Shown here: positions 18,227 through 28,215 of the stretch, piece by piece
Numbering within the stretch: position 1 is the first letter of the stretch
Layout of the letters: every line of letters starts with the position of its first letter
Notes under the pieces: model-generated
Seen by the model: only the letters and a program-made list of their open reading frames with translations
Database searches by the model: none
Told to the model about the DNA's origin: nothing
Position numbers and translations under genes: made by a program
Origin: Nocardia pseudobrasiliensis NBRC 108224
GTDB taxonomy: Bacteria > Actinomycetota > Actinomycetes > Mycobacteriales > Mycobacteriaceae
DNA: 64,000 nucleotides
NCBI RefSeq assembly: GCF_001613105.1
Contig: NZ_BDBS01000002.1
Coordinates: forward strand, 496,001 to 560,000
Direction: 5' to 3'

Positions 18227-19234
18227 ATGAAGCTTGCTGTCATCCCAGGGGATGGGATCGGGCCCGAGGTCATCGCCGAGGCATTGAAGGTGCTCGATGT
18301 GGTGATGCCGGGTGTGGAGAAGACGCACTACGACCTTGGCGCCAAGCGGTATCACGCGACCGGTGAGGTGCTGCCGGAGTCGGTGCTGCCGGAGTTGAGG
18401 CAGCACGACGCGATTCTGCTGGGCGCGATCGGAGATCCGTCGGTGCCGAGCGGGCTGCTCGAGCGAGGGTTGTTGTTGCGCACGCGGTTCGCGCTCGATC
18501 ATCATGTGAATCTGCGGCCGTCCAGGCTGTATCCGGGCGTGACCAGTCCGCTGTCGGGTGCGCCGGATATCGACTTCGTGGTCGTGCGCGAGGGGACCGA
18601 GGGTCCGTACACAGGGACCGGCGGCGCGATCCGCGTGGAGACGCCGCACGAGGTGGCGACCGAGGTCAGCACCAACACCCGGTTCGGTATCGAGCGCGTG
18701 GTGCGCTACGCCTTCGACAAGGCACAGCAGCGCCGCAAGCATCTGACGCTGGTGCACAAGACCAATGTGCTCGCCTTCGCCGGATCGCTGTGGCAGCGCA
18801 CGGTGAACGAGGTCGGCCGCGAGTACCCGGATGTCGAAATCGCCTACCAGCACATCGATGCCGCGACCATCCACATGGTCAACGATCCGGGTCGCTTCGA
18901 CGTCATCGTCACCGACAATCTCTTCGGCGACATCATCACCGATCTGGCCGCGGCCGTCTCCGGCGGTATCGGCCTGGCGGCCTCCGGCAATATCGATGCC
19001 TCGGGCGTGAACCCGAGCATGTTCGAACCCGTGCACGGCAGCGCGCCCGATATCGCGGGACAGTCCAAGGCCGATCCGACCGCGGCCATCCTCTCGGTCG
19101 CCCTGCTGCTGAACCATGTCGGCAAGTCCGACGAGGCGGCTCGCGTCGAGGCCGCGGTTGCCAAGGATCTCGCCGCGCGCGGCGGCGCAGCGTCGACCGT
19201 CGAGGTCGGCGATCGCATCGCCGCCGCGATCTGA
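18227..19234 (+). CDS. leuB: 3-isopropylmalate dehydrogenase
   Basis: 335 residues, the compact actinobacterial LeuB. It has the G-D-G-I-G-P-E-V start, [10 protein letters not shown] substrate segment, K-T-N-V-L catalytic Lys segment and late [11 protein letters not shown] metal site. It oxidatively decarboxylates 3-isopropylmalate in leucine synthesis; leuC and leuD lie 6 kb downstream, so the pathway is split. Starts at the ATG behind GGAG...GGTGAG. Confidence 0.97.
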   Translation: MKLAVIPGDGIGPEVIAEALKVLDVVMPGVEKTHYDLGAKRYHATGEVLPESVLPELRQHDAILLGAIGDPSVPSGLLERGLLLRTRFALDHHVNLRPSRLYPGVTSPLSGAPDIDFVVVREGTEGPYTGTGGAIRVETPHEVATEVSTNTRFGIERVVRYAFDKAQQRRKHLTLVHKTNVLAFAGSLWQRTVNEVGREYPDVEIAYQHIDAATIHMVNDPGRFDVIVTDNLFGDIITDLAAAVSGGIGLAASGNIDASGVNPSMFEPVHGSAPDIAGQSKADPTAAILSVALLLNHVGKSDEAARVEAAVAKDLAARGGAASTVEVGDRIAAAI

Positions 19235-19246
19235 AGTACGCGCGTC

Positions 19247-19283
19247 CGGCCCCGTGTCCGAATCTTGTTCGGGCACGGGGCCG
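19247..19283 (+). terminator. leuB terminator, 16-bp stem
   Basis: 19247-19262 pairs with 19268-19283 (CGGCCCCGTG...CACGGGGCCG) with one G-T wobble and a five-base loop, 12 bp after the leuB stop. Confidence 0.85.
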
Positions 19284-19413
19284 TTCGCTACGGGGGGAGG
19301 GGGATTGCTTGCCGCCGAAACTATTTCGAAGCGCGGCTTCTTCACTCTATAGGGGATATGCAAAAGATCTATCAGATCTCGCGCATGGCCGATTTCTTCT
19401 GACACAATGTGAA

Positions 19414-19447
19414 AAAGGTTGCGTCCCTTGGGCACCCAGCAACCTTT
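19414..19447 (-). terminator. Intrinsic terminator of the MFS gene
   Basis: Read on the minus strand, AAAGGTTGC/GCAACCTTT forms a 9-bp stem (19439-19447 with 19414-19422) and runs into a T-rich CCTTTTTC tract. This is one of the few classical T-tract terminators here, 50 bp after the MFS stop. Confidence 0.75.
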
Positions 19448-19496
19448 GCCGGGCCTCCAGCAACCCTCGCTCTCCGTTTGCCGGGCGCGTTCTGGG

Positions 19497-20717
19497 TCAG
19501 TTGTCCAGTACGCCTTGGGGTTCCGCCGGAGCCTCGGCGCGAGCAGCGCGATCGGTCGGTACGAGAGGGACTGCGGCCACGGCGATTACGGCCGCGATCA
19601 GATAGGCGGTCGGGAACCCCGCCGCGGTGATCACCGCGCCGAAGGCGGGTGCGACCGCGGCCGAGGCCAGATTCTGGCCGGTGTTCTGGATGCCGAGCCC
19701 GCGTCCGCTCCAATACGGCCCGGCGATCTCGGCCACCGCGGTGAAGGCAAGACCGTTGTCCGCCACCGTGATCACCGACGCCGCCACCAGCAGCGGCAAT
19801 GCCGCCCACCACCAGTGCAGCGCCGCGGCCGCGGCCAGTCCGGTCATCGACAGCACCGCCGCCACGGCCACCGACCGCAGCGGCCGCAACCGGCTGCCGA
19901 CCCGATCCGACCACACTCCCGCCCCGATGCGCCCGCCCGCGCCCAAAATCTGCGTGGCCGTGACCAACGCGCCCGCCATACCCAACGACAGCCCGACATC
20001 GCGGTGCAGCCACAGCAGCGCGAAGGTCCACACCGTCGCCTGCGGAATCACCAGCAGCACCGAAACTCCGTGAATGCGCCACAGTGTGGAGTCGCCCCGG
20101 TACGGGTTGGCGGGCCGGGCGGCCGCGCCGCCGCCGGGGCGCGGCGGATCCACGATGCCGACCGCGCAGCTCAACGCGGCCAGTCCGGCCATGACGGCAG
20201 GAACCAGGATCGCGGTGGAAAACCCGTGCGCCGCAGCGACGGCGGGAATCGTCAGCGCGCCGATCGCGACGCCCAGCGGTTGTGCGGTTTGTCGAATTCC
20301 CATGGCCAGGCCGCGTTGTGCGGGCGGGAACCAACCGACGATCACGCGTCCACTGGCGCCATTGGTGCTGGCCGCGCCCAGTCCCGCCAGGAACAGCAAC
20401 GCGCCCAGCGCAACGTAATTCGTCACCGTGGCCGCCGCCACGCCCGCCGCGCACATCACCAGCGGACCGGCCACCAGCACCGCGCGCTCACCGATGCGAT
20501 CGACCGCGTACCCCCAGGCGATCAGCATGCAGCACAGTCCAACCGCCGGCATGGCCACCAGCAGACCAGCAGTGGCCAAAGGCATTCCGCGATCGGTCAG
20601 GGCGGGCAGCAGGAACGGCATGCCATTGACGATGACGGCGCTGGCGCACTGCGCGAAGACGCCGAGGCCGAGCATGACCCACCGGCGGGTTGCGCTGATG
20701 TCGGTCACGGTGGTCAT
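19497..20717 (-). CDS. MFS transporter
   Basis: 406 residues with about twelve hydrophobic helices in two halves. The loop between helices 2 and 3 reads G-Y-A-V-D-R-I-G-E-R, the MFS motif A position, and a related copy (G-V-W-S-D-R-V-G-S-R) occurs at the start of the second half. Substrate cannot be told from sequence. The ATG at 20717 behind AGGTGAG is preferred over an open extension to 20795. Lone minus-strand gene between leuB and the FAH-family gene. Confidence 0.88.
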   Translation of the reverse strand: MTTVTDISATRRWVMLGLGVFAQCASAVIVNGMPFLLPALTDRGMPLATAGLLVAMPAVGLCCMLIAWGYAVDRIGERAVLVAGPLVMCAAGVAAATVTNYVALGALLFLAGLGAASTNGASGRVIVGWFPPAQRGLAMGIRQTAQPLGVAIGALTIPAVAAAHGFSTAILVPAVMAGLAALSCAVGIVDPPRPGGGAAARPANPYRGDSTLWRIHGVSVLLVIPQATVWTFALLWLHRDVGLSLGMAGALVTATQILGAGGRIGAGVWSDRVGSRLRPLRSVAVAAVLSMTGLAAAAALHWWWAALPLLVAASVITVADNGLAFTAVAEIAGPYWSGRGLGIQNTGQNLASAAVAPAFGAVITAAGFPTAYLIAAVIAVAAVPLVPTDRAARAEAPAEPQGVLDN

Positions 20718-20828
20718 GCGTCTCACCTCTGTCTCAAATAATGGGACCAGCGTCCTGTATCTTGGACGCGCCTTCACGGTACACCCACCGCGCAAATTGA
20801 AATCGCGCAGGTCGATAGACTGCGACCC

Positions 20829-21674
20829 ATGCGTCTAGGTCGTATCGCCAGCCCCGACGGGGTCGCTTTCGTCAGCATCGAGGGGTCCGAATCGGACGCC
20901 GCCGCCCGTAGCGACGGGCCCGGAGGCGGCAGCTCGCGTAACCATGGAGGGACCCGCGAAGGGCGCGATGCAATTGCCCGCGAGATCGCCGAACATCCGT
21001 TCGGCACGCCGACGTTCACCGGTCGCAGTTGGCCGCTGGCCGACGTGCGGCTGCTCGCGCCAATTCTTGCCAGCAAGGTGGTGTGCATCGGCAAGAACTA
21101 CGCCGCGCACGCCGCCGAGATGGGTGGTGAGGCGCCGCAGGATCCGGTGATCTTCCTCAAGCCCAATACCGCGATCATCGGGCCGAACGCCCCGATCCTG
21201 TTGCCGCCCAGCTCCTCTCAGGTCGACTACGAAGGTGAGCTCGCGGTCGTGATCGGGCGGCCGTGCAAGGATGTGCCCGCGGCCCGCGCCAAGGATGTGA
21301 TCCTGGGCTACACCGTCGCCAATGACGTGACCGCCCGCGATCAGCAGCGGCACGACGGTCAGTGGACTCGGGGCAAGGGCTATGACACCTTCTGCCCGCT
21401 GGGTCCGTGGATCGAGACCGAGCTGGATCCCGCCGACCTCGAGATCACCACCGAGCTCGACGGCGAGGTTCGTCAGCGCAGCCGGACTTCGCTTCTGCTG
21501 CACGATATTCCGAAGTTGATCGAATGGATCTCCGCGGTGATGACGCTGCTGCCCGGCGACGTCATCCTCACCGGTACACCGGAAGGTGTAGGACCGGTCG
21601 CCGAGGGGCAAACTGTGTCCGTGACGGTCCAGGGCATCGGCACCCTATCCAATCCCGTTGCCGCCAAACGCTGA
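20829..21674 (+). CDS. Fumarylacetoacetate hydrolase (FAH) family protein
   Basis: 281 residues. The FAH fold is shown by [13 protein letters not shown], the metal ligands E-G-E-L (D-Y-E-G-E-L) and D-V-T-A-R-D-x-Q, and G-T-P-x-G-V-G near the end. Likely a hydrolase or decarboxylase of a 2-oxo acid; in relatives this gene precedes gltX. Residues about 18-45 are a Gly/Ser/charged stretch not usual in the N-terminal domain, so the family core starts later. No clear ribosome site before the ATG. Confidence 0.88.
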   Translation: MRLGRIASPDGVAFVSIEGSESDAAARSDGPGGGSSRNHGGTREGRDAIAREIAEHPFGTPTFTGRSWPLADVRLLAPILASKVVCIGKNYAAHAAEMGGEAPQDPVIFLKPNTAIIGPNAPILLPPSSSQVDYEGELAVVIGRPCKDVPAARAKDVILGYTVANDVTARDQQRHDGQWTRGKGYDTFCPLGPWIETELDPADLEITTELDGEVRQRSRTSLLLHDIPKLIEWISAVMTLLPGDVILTGTPEGVGPVAEGQTVSVTVQGIGTLSNPVAAKR

Positions 21675-21688
21675 TCGAGAGAAGGAAC

Positions 21689-23155
21689 ATGACTGACGTA
21701 CGGGTCCGATTCTGCCCGTCACCGACCGGCACCCCCCATGTCGGCCTGATCCGGACCGCACTGTTCAACTGGGCCTACGCCCGGCACCACGGCGGCTCCT
21801 TCGTCTTCCGCATCGAAGACACCGACGCCGCACGCGATTCCGAGGATTCCTACCGCGCCCTGCTGGACGCGCTGCGCTGGCTCGGCCTGACCTGGGACGA
21901 GGGCCCCGAGGTCGGCGGGCCCTACGGGCCGTATCGCCAGTCGCAGCGGCGCGATCAGCACGTCGACATCGTGCGCCGGTTGCTGGAGGCGGGGGAGGCC
22001 TACGAATCCTTCTCCACCCCAGAGGAAGTCGAGGCCCGGCACCGCGCCGCCGGCCGGGATCCCAAGCTGGGCTACGACAACTTCGATCGCGACCTGTCGC
22101 CGGAGCAGATCGCGGCGTACAAGGCCGAGGGTCGCGGTGCCGTGATCCGGTTGCGTATGCCCGATCGCGACATCACCTGGACAGATCTGGTACGAGGGGA
22201 AACCACTTTCCGAGTGGGGTCCGTTCCCGATTTCGCACTCACTCGCGGTACCGGTGATCCGCTGTACACGCTGGTTAACCCGGTCGACGACGCATTGATG
22301 AAGATCACGCATGTGTTGCGTGGTGAAGATCTGTTGTCTTCGACACCGCGGCAGATTGCGTTGTATGAGGCATTGCAGCGGATCGGGGTGGCGGAGTTCA
22401 CGCCCGAGTTCGGTCATCTTCCGTTCGTGATGGGGCAGGGCAACAAGAAGTTGTCCAAACGCGATCCGGAGTCGAATCTGTTCGTCCATCGCGACCGCGG
22501 ATTCATTCCCGAAGGTTTGCTGAATTACCTGGCGTTGCTCGGCTGGAGTCTCGCCGACGATCGCGATGTGTTCACCATGGCGGAGATGGTTGCGGCCTTC
22601 GACATATCGAAAGTGAATTCGAATCCGGCGCGTTTTGACCAGAAGAAGGCGGATGCACTCAACGCTGAGCACATTCGTTTGCTCGATTCGGGTGATTTTG
22701 CCCACCGGCTGCGTGAGTACCTGACCGAGCACGGACACATCGGCGCTGAAGTGGACGAGGCGCTTTTCGCCGCGGCGGCCGAGTTGGTACAAACCCGGAT
22801 CGTCGTACTGGGCGATGCCTGGGATCTGCTGAGATTCCTGTTCATTCCCGCCGAGCAGTTCGAGATCGACCCCGCCGCGGCGGACAAGAACCTCGGACCC
22901 GAGGCCGAGCCGGTGTTGCAGGCGGCCGTGAAGGCGCTCGAGGGCGTTTCGGACTGGTCGGCGGCCGCATTGGAGGAGGCGCTCAAAACGGCGCTGGTGG
23001 ACGATCTGGGCCTCAAACCGCGCAAGGCGTTCGGGCCGGTGCGGGTCGCGGTGACCGGATCGCACATCAGCCCGCCGCTCTACGAATCGCTCGAGCTGCT
23101 CGGGCGCGAGGTGACGATGGATCGGCTGCGGGCGGCGCTCGCGCGGGGCGCCTGA
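21689..23155 (+). CDS. gltX: Glutamyl-tRNA synthetase
   Basis: 488 residues. The class I synthetase HIGH-type motif is in [10 protein letters not shown], the KMSKS-type motif is K-L-S-K-R, and the discriminating Y-R-Q-S-Q segment is present. The start follows GAAGGA, 14 bp after the FAH-family stop, so the two are probably co-transcribed. In organisms without GlnRS, GltX also charges tRNA-Gln; both tRNA-Gln and tRNA-Glu genes follow it here. Confidence 0.97.
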   Translation: MTDVRVRFCPSPTGTPHVGLIRTALFNWAYARHHGGSFVFRIEDTDAARDSEDSYRALLDALRWLGLTWDEGPEVGGPYGPYRQSQRRDQHVDIVRRLLEAGEAYESFSTPEEVEARHRAAGRDPKLGYDNFDRDLSPEQIAAYKAEGRGAVIRLRMPDRDITWTDLVRGETTFRVGSVPDFALTRGTGDPLYTLVNPVDDALMKITHVLRGEDLLSSTPRQIALYEALQRIGVAEFTPEFGHLPFVMGQGNKKLSKRDPESNLFVHRDRGFIPEGLLNYLALLGWSLADDRDVFTMAEMVAAFDISKVNSNPARFDQKKADALNAEHIRLLDSGDFAHRLREYLTEHGHIGAEVDEALFAAAAELVQTRIVVLGDAWDLLRFLFIPAEQFEIDPAAADKNLGPEAEPVLQAAVKALEGVSDWSAAALEEALKTALVDDLGLKPRKAFGPVRVAVTGSHISPPLYESLELLGREVTMDRLRAALARGA

Positions 23156-23195
23156 ACCCGCTCCGAGGCCGAAAACAGCCGCTCTACCAGCCGAT

Positions 23196-23226
23196 TTGTA
23201 GTTATCCGGGCCGGGTGAGGTAATCT
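23196..23226 (+). promoter_or_regulatory. Possible promoter for the tRNA pair
   Basis: TTGTAG (23196-23201) and TAATCT (23221-23226) are 19 bp apart, about 60 bp upstream of tRNA-Gln. The spacing is slightly long; weak evidence. Confidence 0.35.
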
Positions 23227-23288
23227 TCTTCCCGGCCCGGAAAGCGGCCCTGGTCCCAGCCGGGACGAGGGACGAAAGCCCAGGTCAT

Positions 23289-23360
23289 TGGGGTATGGTG
23301 TAATTGGCAACACAGCTGATTCTGGTTCAGCCATTCTAGGTTCGAGTCCTGGTACCCCAG
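23289..23360 (+). tRNA. tRNA-Gln (CTG)
   Basis: 72 nt. Acceptor TGGGGTA/TACCCCA pairs over seven bp with discriminator G. The anticodon stem GCTGA/TCAGC encloses the loop TTCTGGT with anticodon CTG. The T arm carries GGTTCGAGTCC. CCA is not encoded. Confidence 0.95.
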
Positions 23361-23477
23361 CGGTGAGTGTTGATTCGCTTCGGTTCGCGGTCGAGGTGGA
23401 ACAGCCTCCCGGCGATTTGGTCGCCGAGGTCTCGGCCGGTTAAGCTAGCCGGGCCTCCACTCCGGAGCGCCACTCCT

Positions 23478-23550
23478 GGTCCCGTCGTCTAGCGGCCTAG
23501 GACGCCGCCCTCTCAAGGCGGTAGCGCGGGTTCAAATCCCGTCGGGACTA
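23478..23550 (+). tRNA. tRNA-Glu (CTC)
   Basis: 73 nt. Acceptor GGTCCCG/CGGGACT (first pair G-T), discriminator A. Anticodon stem CCGCC/GGCGG, loop CTCTCAA, anticodon CTC. T arm GCGGG-TTCAAAT-CCCGT. CCA not encoded. It lies 117 bp after tRNA-Gln. Confidence 0.95.
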
Positions 23551-23555
23551 CTTAC

Positions 23556-23589
23556 GAAGGCCCTCAGCTCATCCGAGCTGGGGGCCTTC
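23556..23589 (+). terminator. Terminator after tRNA-Glu
   Basis: 15-bp stem 23556-23570 / 23575-23589 (GAAGGCCC...GGGCCTTC) with one wobble pair and an ATCC loop, five bases after the tRNA. Confidence 0.85.
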
Positions 23590-23652
23590 GTCGTATCCGC
23601 CCAGGTCCCGGCCTTCGGCCGGGAAAAGTAGGGCGGCCGCGGGCCAAGAGGT

Positions 23653-23920
23653 GGTGGAACCGCAGGTCGCGAGGGGGCGGAACTTCGGGCCGTGAGGGCG
23701 GAACTTCGGGTCGGGAGGGCGGAACTTCGGGTCGGGAGGGCGGAACCCCGGGTCGGGAGGGCGGAACCCCGGGTCGGGAGGGCGGAACTTCGGGCCGGGA
23801 GGGGGACGCCGGGCCGCGAGGGGGACGCCGGGCCGCGAGGGGGACGCCGGGCCGCGAGGGGGACGCCGGGCCGCGAGGGGCCGGAACGTCGGGCCAGGAG
23901 GGGTGGAACCGCAGGTCGCG
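23653..23920. repeat. Composite minisatellite flanked by 19-bp direct repeats
   Basis: About six copies of a 21-bp unit (GGCGGAACTTCGGGTCGGGAG, with AACCCC variants) are followed by four near-identical 19-bp units (GGGGGACGCCGGGCCGCGA). The whole block sits between direct repeats of GGTGGAACCGCAGGTCGCG at 23653-23671 and 23902-23920. The 21-bp period keeps a frame open, giving an R-V-G-R-A-E repeat, but there is no ribosome site or domain, so it is not called a gene. Confidence 0.85.
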
Positions 23921-23959
23921 TGAGTGGGATGCGACCTGCGGGGAGCGTCGGGGAGGCGG

Positions 23960-24460
23960 TCAGGCCTGGGGTGGCCAGGTGGAGCCGCCTGCGGGGATTT
24001 CGGGCATGCCCATTTTGCGGTGGTCCCAGCTGCGGGTTCGGTCGGGGATTATGCGGATGGCTACTCGTTTGTTGAGCATGGTTTCGACGAAGGGGCGGAC
24101 CTCTTCGGTGTACGGGCCCGTGTAGCGCTCCCAGACGCTCACGCCGACTCGGAACAGGGCCTCGGGGTCGTCGACTATCTCGGCGTGGCCCTCGATGGAC
24201 AGGCCGCGCAGCTGGTCGTAGGTTTCGCCCGCTTCGACCAGGACGGTGACCCGGGGGTCGCGGCGGATGTTGACCGCCTTCTGGGACTTGGCCTTGGTCT
24301 CGAACCAGATCTGCCCGTCCACCAGGCCGTACCACATGGCGGTCAGGTGGGGGACGCCCGAACTGCCCAGCGTCGCCAAGGTCATGACCCGGCTGCGCTC
24401 GAGGAATTCGGTGACCTCCGCATCGGACATGACGATCTGCGCGCGTTGATTCACTCCCAT
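23960..24460 (-). CDS. PPOX-class (pyridoxamine-phosphate-oxidase-like) flavin/F420-binding protein
   Basis: 166 residues in the split beta-barrel family: a strand T-L-A-T-L-G-S-S-G-V-P-H-L-T-A-M-W-Y followed by F-E-T-K-A-K-S-Q-K-A-V-N-I and D-P-R-V-T-V-L-V-E. Actinobacterial members often use F420, and an F420 gene (fbiD) is in this window. Substrate unknown. The ATG at 24460 is the natural start. Confidence 0.85.
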   Translation of the reverse strand: MGVNQRAQIVMSDAEVTEFLERSRVMTLATLGSSGVPHLTAMWYGLVDGQIWFETKAKSQKAVNIRRDPRVTVLVEAGETYDQLRGLSIEGHAEIVDDPEALFRVGVSVWERYTGPYTEEVRPFVETMLNKRVAIRIIPDRTRSWDHRKMGMPEIPAGGSTWPPQA

Positions 24461-24520
24461 GGGCCGACTGTAGTTTACGGCGTATGGCCGACGTCACATC
24501 GGAATCCGGCCAGCGGGCGC

Positions 24521-25222
24521 TCAGAGCCGTTTGTGCAGCGCATCGGCCGCGGCGACCAGGTCGGCGGCCCATCGCGCGCCCGGACGACGGCCCATTCGAT
24601 CGATCGGACCCGAGACCGAGACCGCGGCCACCACGGTCCCGGTGGAATCGCGCACGGGCGCGGACACGCTGGCCACACCGGCCGCTCGCTCGGCCGCGCT
24701 CTGCGCCCAGCCGCGTCGGCGCACCTCGGTGAGCGCCCGGTCGCCGAAGACCGCGTCCATCAGCACGCTGCGCTGTAATTCGGGGTCGGCCCAGGCCAGC
24801 AGGACCTTGGCGGCCGATCCCGCGGTCAGCGGCAGCCGGGCGCCCACGGGCACGGTGTCGCGCAGTCCGGCCGCGGGTTCCAGCGCCGCCACACAGACCC
24901 GTGAATGCCCGTCCAGGCGGTAGAGCTGCACGCTCTCGCCGGTGATCTCGCGCAGCCTGGGCAGGACCGCCCCGGCGGCGTCCAGCAGCGGATCCTCGGC
25001 CGTGGTCGCGAGCTCGGACAGCGCCGGACCGGGCCGCCACAGGCCGTTGTTGTCGCGGGCCAGCATGCGGTGCACCTCGAGCCCCACGGCCAGCCGATGC
25101 GCGGTCGCCCGGGGCAGGCCCGTGCGGGTGCACAGCTCGTTGAGCCCGCACGGCTGCTCGGCCACCGCGTAGAGCACGGACATGGCTTTGTCGAGCACTC
25201 CGATACCGCTATGCTGTCTCAT
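24521..25222 (-). CDS. ltbR: IclR-family regulator, probable LtbR (leucine biosynthesis)
   Basis: 233 residues: an N-terminal winged helix (T-G-L-P-R-A-T-A-H-R-L) and a C-terminal IclR effector domain (G-S-A-A-K-V-L-L-A-W; V-A-A-V-S-V-S-G-P). It is divergent from leuC-leuD with 94 bp between starts. That is the position of LtbR, which represses leuCD in Corynebacterium, and of the Rv2989 homologue. The name rests on this synteny plus family. Confidence 0.88.
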   Translation of the reverse strand: MRQHSGIGVLDKAMSVLYAVAEQPCGLNELCTRTGLPRATAHRLAVGLEVHRMLARDNNGLWRPGPALSELATTAEDPLLDAAGAVLPRLREITGESVQLYRLDGHSRVCVAALEPAAGLRDTVPVGARLPLTAGSAAKVLLAWADPELQRSVLMDAVFGDRALTEVRRRGWAQSAAERAAGVASVSAPVRDSTGTVVAAVSVSGPIDRMGRRPGARWAADLVAAADALHKRL

Positions 25223-25237
25223 ACAACGATATTAACG

Positions 25238-25252
25238 TCTCGCATAGTGAGA
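25238..25252. promoter_or_regulatory. Candidate LtbR operator
   Basis: Inverted repeat TCTC-GCATAGT-GAGA in the ltbR-leuC gap. A related GTCTCATAC lies at 25215-25223 over the ltbR start. Suggests one protein controls both directions. Confidence 0.45.
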
Positions 25253-25316
25253 TATGCAAACCACACCGTGTCGTCAGCCCATTCGGCGCGGTGATCGCTA
25301 CCGAAAGGTGGATAGG

Positions 25317-26744
25317 ATGGCCGACCGGCCACGCACTCTGGCGGAGAAGGTCTGGGAGCAGCACGTCGTCGCCCGCGGCGCGGGGGAGGGAGAGGCCCGC
25401 GAGCCCGATCTCATCTACATCGACCTGCACCTGGTCCACGAGGTCACCAGCCCGCAGGCCTTCGACGGGCTGCGCGCGGCCGGGCGTCCGGTCCGCCGGC
25501 CCGATCTCACCATCGCCACCGAGGACCACAATGTCCCGACGATCGATATCGATAAGCCGATCGCCGATCCCATTTCCCGCACCCAGGTGGAAACGCTGCG
25601 GCGCAATTGCGAGGAATTCGGGGTCCGGTTGTACCCGATGGGCGATATCGAGCAGGGCATCGTGCACGTGGTCGGTCCGCAGCTCGGCCTGACCCAGCCC
25701 GGTACAACCGTGGTCTGCGGCGATTCGCACACGTCCACCCACGGCGCGTTCGGGGCGCTGGCGATGGGCATCGGCACCAGCGAGGTCGAGCACGTGCTGG
25801 CCACGCAGACGCTGTCGCTGCGGCCGTTCAAGACCATGGCGATCAATATCGACGGTGCGCTGCCCACCGGCGTGACGAGCAAGGACGTGATTCTCGCCGT
25901 CATCGCGCAGATCGGCACCGGCGGCGGCCAGGGCTATGTGCTCGAGTACCGCGGCGAGGCCGTGCGCGCCATGTCCATGGAGGCGCGGATGACCATGTGC
26001 AACATGTCGATCGAGGCGGGCGCTCGGGCGGGCATGGTCGCTCCCGACGAGGTGACCTACGAATTCCTGAAGGGCCGTCCGCACGCGCCGCGGGGCGCGG
26101 ACTGGGATGCGGCCGTGGCGGCCTGGGATGCGCTGAAGACCGACGAGGGCGCGGAATTCGACGCCGAGGTGCATATCGACGCGTCCACGCTGACCCCCTT
26201 CGTCACCTGGGGCACCAATCCGGGACAGGGTGCGCCGCTGGGCGACTCGGTGCCCAATCCGGCCGATATCGTCGACGAAACCCAGCGTGAGGCCGCCGAG
26301 AAGGCCCTGCGGTACATGGATTTGGAGCCCGGTACTCCGCTTCGGGAAGTGCCCGTCGACGCCGTGTTCGTGGGTTCGTGCACCAATGGCCGCATCGAGG
26401 ATCTGCGGGCCGTGGCCGAGGTTCTGAAGGGCCGCAAGGTGGCCGACAACGTGCGGATGTTGATCGTTCCGGGTTCGATGCGGGTGCGTGCGCAGGCCGA
26501 ATCCGAGGGTCTGGGCGAGATTTTCACCGCCGCGGGCGCGGAATGGCGGCAGGCGGGCTGCTCGATGTGCCTGGGCATGAATCCCGATCAGCTTTCCCCC
26601 GGTCAGCGCTGTGCTTCGACCTCCAATCGCAACTTCGAGGGCCGACAGGGCAAAGGTGGCCGCACACACCTGGTTTCGCCGCTGGTCGCGGCGGCCACCG
26701 CGGTGCGCGGAACCCTGTCCTCACCTGCGGATCTGAACTCATAG
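25317..26744 (+). CDS. leuC: 3-isopropylmalate dehydratase large subunit
   Basis: 475 residues. An aconitase-family [4Fe-4S] protein: first cluster Cys region [15 protein letters not shown], then G-S-C-T-N-G-R and G-C-S-M-C-L-G-M-N. It isomerises 2- to 3-isopropylmalate together with LeuD. The ATG at 25317 behind AAAGGTGG is preferred; the frame is open to 25254. leuD begins 31 bp downstream. Confidence 0.97.
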   Translation: MADRPRTLAEKVWEQHVVARGAGEGEAREPDLIYIDLHLVHEVTSPQAFDGLRAAGRPVRRPDLTIATEDHNVPTIDIDKPIADPISRTQVETLRRNCEEFGVRLYPMGDIEQGIVHVVGPQLGLTQPGTTVVCGDSHTSTHGAFGALAMGIGTSEVEHVLATQTLSLRPFKTMAINIDGALPTGVTSKDVILAVIAQIGTGGGQGYVLEYRGEAVRAMSMEARMTMCNMSIEAGARAGMVAPDEVTYEFLKGRPHAPRGADWDAAVAAWDALKTDEGAEFDAEVHIDASTLTPFVTWGTNPGQGAPLGDSVPNPADIVDETQREAAEKALRYMDLEPGTPLREVPVDAVFVGSCTNGRIEDLRAVAEVLKGRKVADNVRMLIVPGSMRVRAQAESEGLGEIFTAAGAEWRQAGCSMCLGMNPDQLSPGQRCASTSNRNFEGRQGKGGRTHLVSPLVAAATAVRGTLSSPADLNS

Positions 26745-26775
26745 CGGCGACTTTTCGTACCAACCAGGAGAACTC

Positions 26776-27384
26776 ATGGAACCGTTCAAGGTGCACAAGG
26801 GGATCGGGGTGCCGCTGCGGGCATCCAATGTCGACACCGACCAGATCATCCCGGCGGTCTATCTGAAGCGCGTCACCCGAACTGGATTCGAGGACGGCCT
26901 GTTCGCGGCCTGGCGTTCGGATCCGACCTTCATTCTGAACACCGAGCCCTACAACCGGGGGTCAGTCCTGGTCGCCGGTCCGGATTTCGGCACGGGATCC
27001 TCACGTGAGCACGCCGTTTGGGCCCTCATGGACTACGGCTTCCGGGTGGTGATCTCGCCCCGGTTCGGCGACATCTTCCGGGGTAACGCGGGCAAGGGCG
27101 GGCTGGTGGCGGCCCGAATGTCACAACATGATGTCGAATTGCTCTGGAAGTTGCTCGAGGAACAGCCCGGTCTGGAATTGATCGTGGACCTCGAGGCCCG
27201 CACTGTGACCGCCGGAACCATCGTGTTGCCCTTCGATATTGACGACTACACCCGGTGGCGTCTGCTCGAAGGGCTCGACGACATCGGCCTGACCCTCCGT
27301 CAGGAGGGCGCCATCGCCGAGTTCGAAAAGGCAAGGCCAGCATGGAAACCCACCACCATTCCGAGCCCTATTTCGCAGCGGTAA
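26776..27384 (+). CDS. leuD: 3-isopropylmalate dehydratase small subunit
   Basis: 202 residues: the swivel domain of the aconitase family, with [22 protein letters not shown] and a C-terminal tail. Partner of LeuC. AGGAG precedes the ATG. A 12-bp hairpin follows. Confidence 0.97.
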   Translation: MEPFKVHKGIGVPLRASNVDTDQIIPAVYLKRVTRTGFEDGLFAAWRSDPTFILNTEPYNRGSVLVAGPDFGTGSSREHAVWALMDYGFRVVISPRFGDIFRGNAGKGGLVAARMSQHDVELLWKLLEEQPGLELIVDLEARTVTAGTIVLPFDIDDYTRWRLLEGLDDIGLTLRQEGAIAEFEKARPAWKPTTIPSPISQR

Positions 27385-27431
27385 ACACTCCTGGGTGTTA
27401 GCTGAGAGCTACCAATCGAGATTGCTGCACG

Positions 27432-27464
27432 TGTGCCACGCCACATGAAATTTGGCGTGGCACA
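27432..27464 (+). terminator. leuD terminator
   Basis: Perfect 12-bp stem TGTGCCACGCCA/TGGCGTGGCACA (27432-27443, 27453-27464) with a nine-base loop, 48 bp after leuD and before the hupB promoter. Confidence 0.8.
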
Positions 27465-27471
27465 TAGACTC

Positions 27472-27501
27472 TTGCCCAATGAAGGTTTACCGTGGTACCT
27501 A
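27472..27501 (+). promoter_or_regulatory. Possible hupB promoter
   Basis: TTGCCC (27472-27477) and TACCTA (27496-27501) are 18 bp apart, 39 bp before the hupB start. Confidence 0.4.
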
Positions 27502-27540
27502 GTCGGTCCGACGACGGGCCATTAGTCTGCGGAGGATTCA

Positions 27541-28167
27541 ATGAACAAGGCGGAACTGATCGACGTTCTGACCGAGAAGTTGGGCACTGACAGGCGCACG
27601 GCCACTGCGGCAGTCGAGCAGATTGTCGACACGATCGTGCGCGCGGTGAACAAGGGTCAGAGTGTCACCATCACCGGATTCGGTGTCTTCGAACAGCGCA
27701 AGCGTGCGGCGCGGGTGGCGCGTAACCCCCGTACCGGCGAAACCGTGAAGGTGAAGCCGACTTCGGTGCCCGCATTCCGCCCGGGTGCGCAGTTCAAGGC
27801 GATCATCGCGGGTAAGCAGAAGATCGCGGCGGCCGGTCCGGCCGTGAAACGCGGTGTGGCAGCGCCGGTGTCGGGTACGGCCAAGAAGACCACCCGTAAG
27901 GCCACGGCGAAGAAGACCACGGCCAAGAAGACCGCCGCCAAGAAGACGGCGACCGCGAAGAAGGCGGCCAAGAAGGCCCCGGCCAAGAAGGCGACGGCGA
28001 AGAAGACCACCGCCAAGAAGGCCGCCCCGGCCCGCAAGACCGCCGCCAAGGCCACGGCCAAGAAGACCACGGCCAAGGCCACCGCCAAGAAGACCACGGC
28101 CAAGAAGACGGCCGCGAAGAAGACCACGGCCAAGCGGACCGCCGCCAAGCGGACCGCGCGCCGCTGA
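27541..28167 (+). CDS. hupB: Histone-like HU protein with Lys/Ala-rich C-terminal tail
   Basis: 208 residues. Residues 1-90 are a complete HU fold (M-N-K-A-E-L-I-D, then [11 protein letters not shown] in the DNA-binding arm). From about residue 110 the chain is almost only K-K-T-x-A-K-type repeats, the actinobacterial HU tail that binds and compacts DNA and is a target of acetylation or methylation in mycobacteria. GGAGG precedes the ATG. The repeat codons are dominated by AAG and GCC/ACC. Confidence 0.97.
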   Translation: MNKAELIDVLTEKLGTDRRTATAAVEQIVDTIVRAVNKGQSVTITGFGVFEQRKRAARVARNPRTGETVKVKPTSVPAFRPGAQFKAIIAGKQKIAAAGPAVKRGVAAPVSGTAKKTTRKATAKKTTAKKTAAKKTATAKKAAKKAPAKKATAKKTTAKKAAPARKTAAKATAKKTTAKATAKKTTAKKTAAKKTTAKRTAAKRTARR

Positions 28168-28174
28168 CGCTGCA

Positions 28175-28215
28175 CACAAGACCCCCGGCCGAAGAACATG
28201 GCCGGGGGTCTTGTG
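28175..28215 (+). terminator. hupB terminator, perfect 16-bp stem
   Basis: 28175-28190 (CACAAGACCCCCGGCC) pairs fully with 28200-28215; nine-base loop; eight bp after hupB. Confidence 0.88.

Noticed and set aside
19365..19379. Doubled AGATCT near the MFS terminator
   Set aside because: Short and not associated with any start or operator layout; likely chance.
23653..23920. CRISPR array
   Set aside because: Pure tandem repeats without spacers.
23692..24075. Frame encoding R-V-G-R-A-E repeats
   Set aside because: Open only because the tandem unit is 21 bp; no ribosome site, and it runs into the antisense of the PPOX gene.
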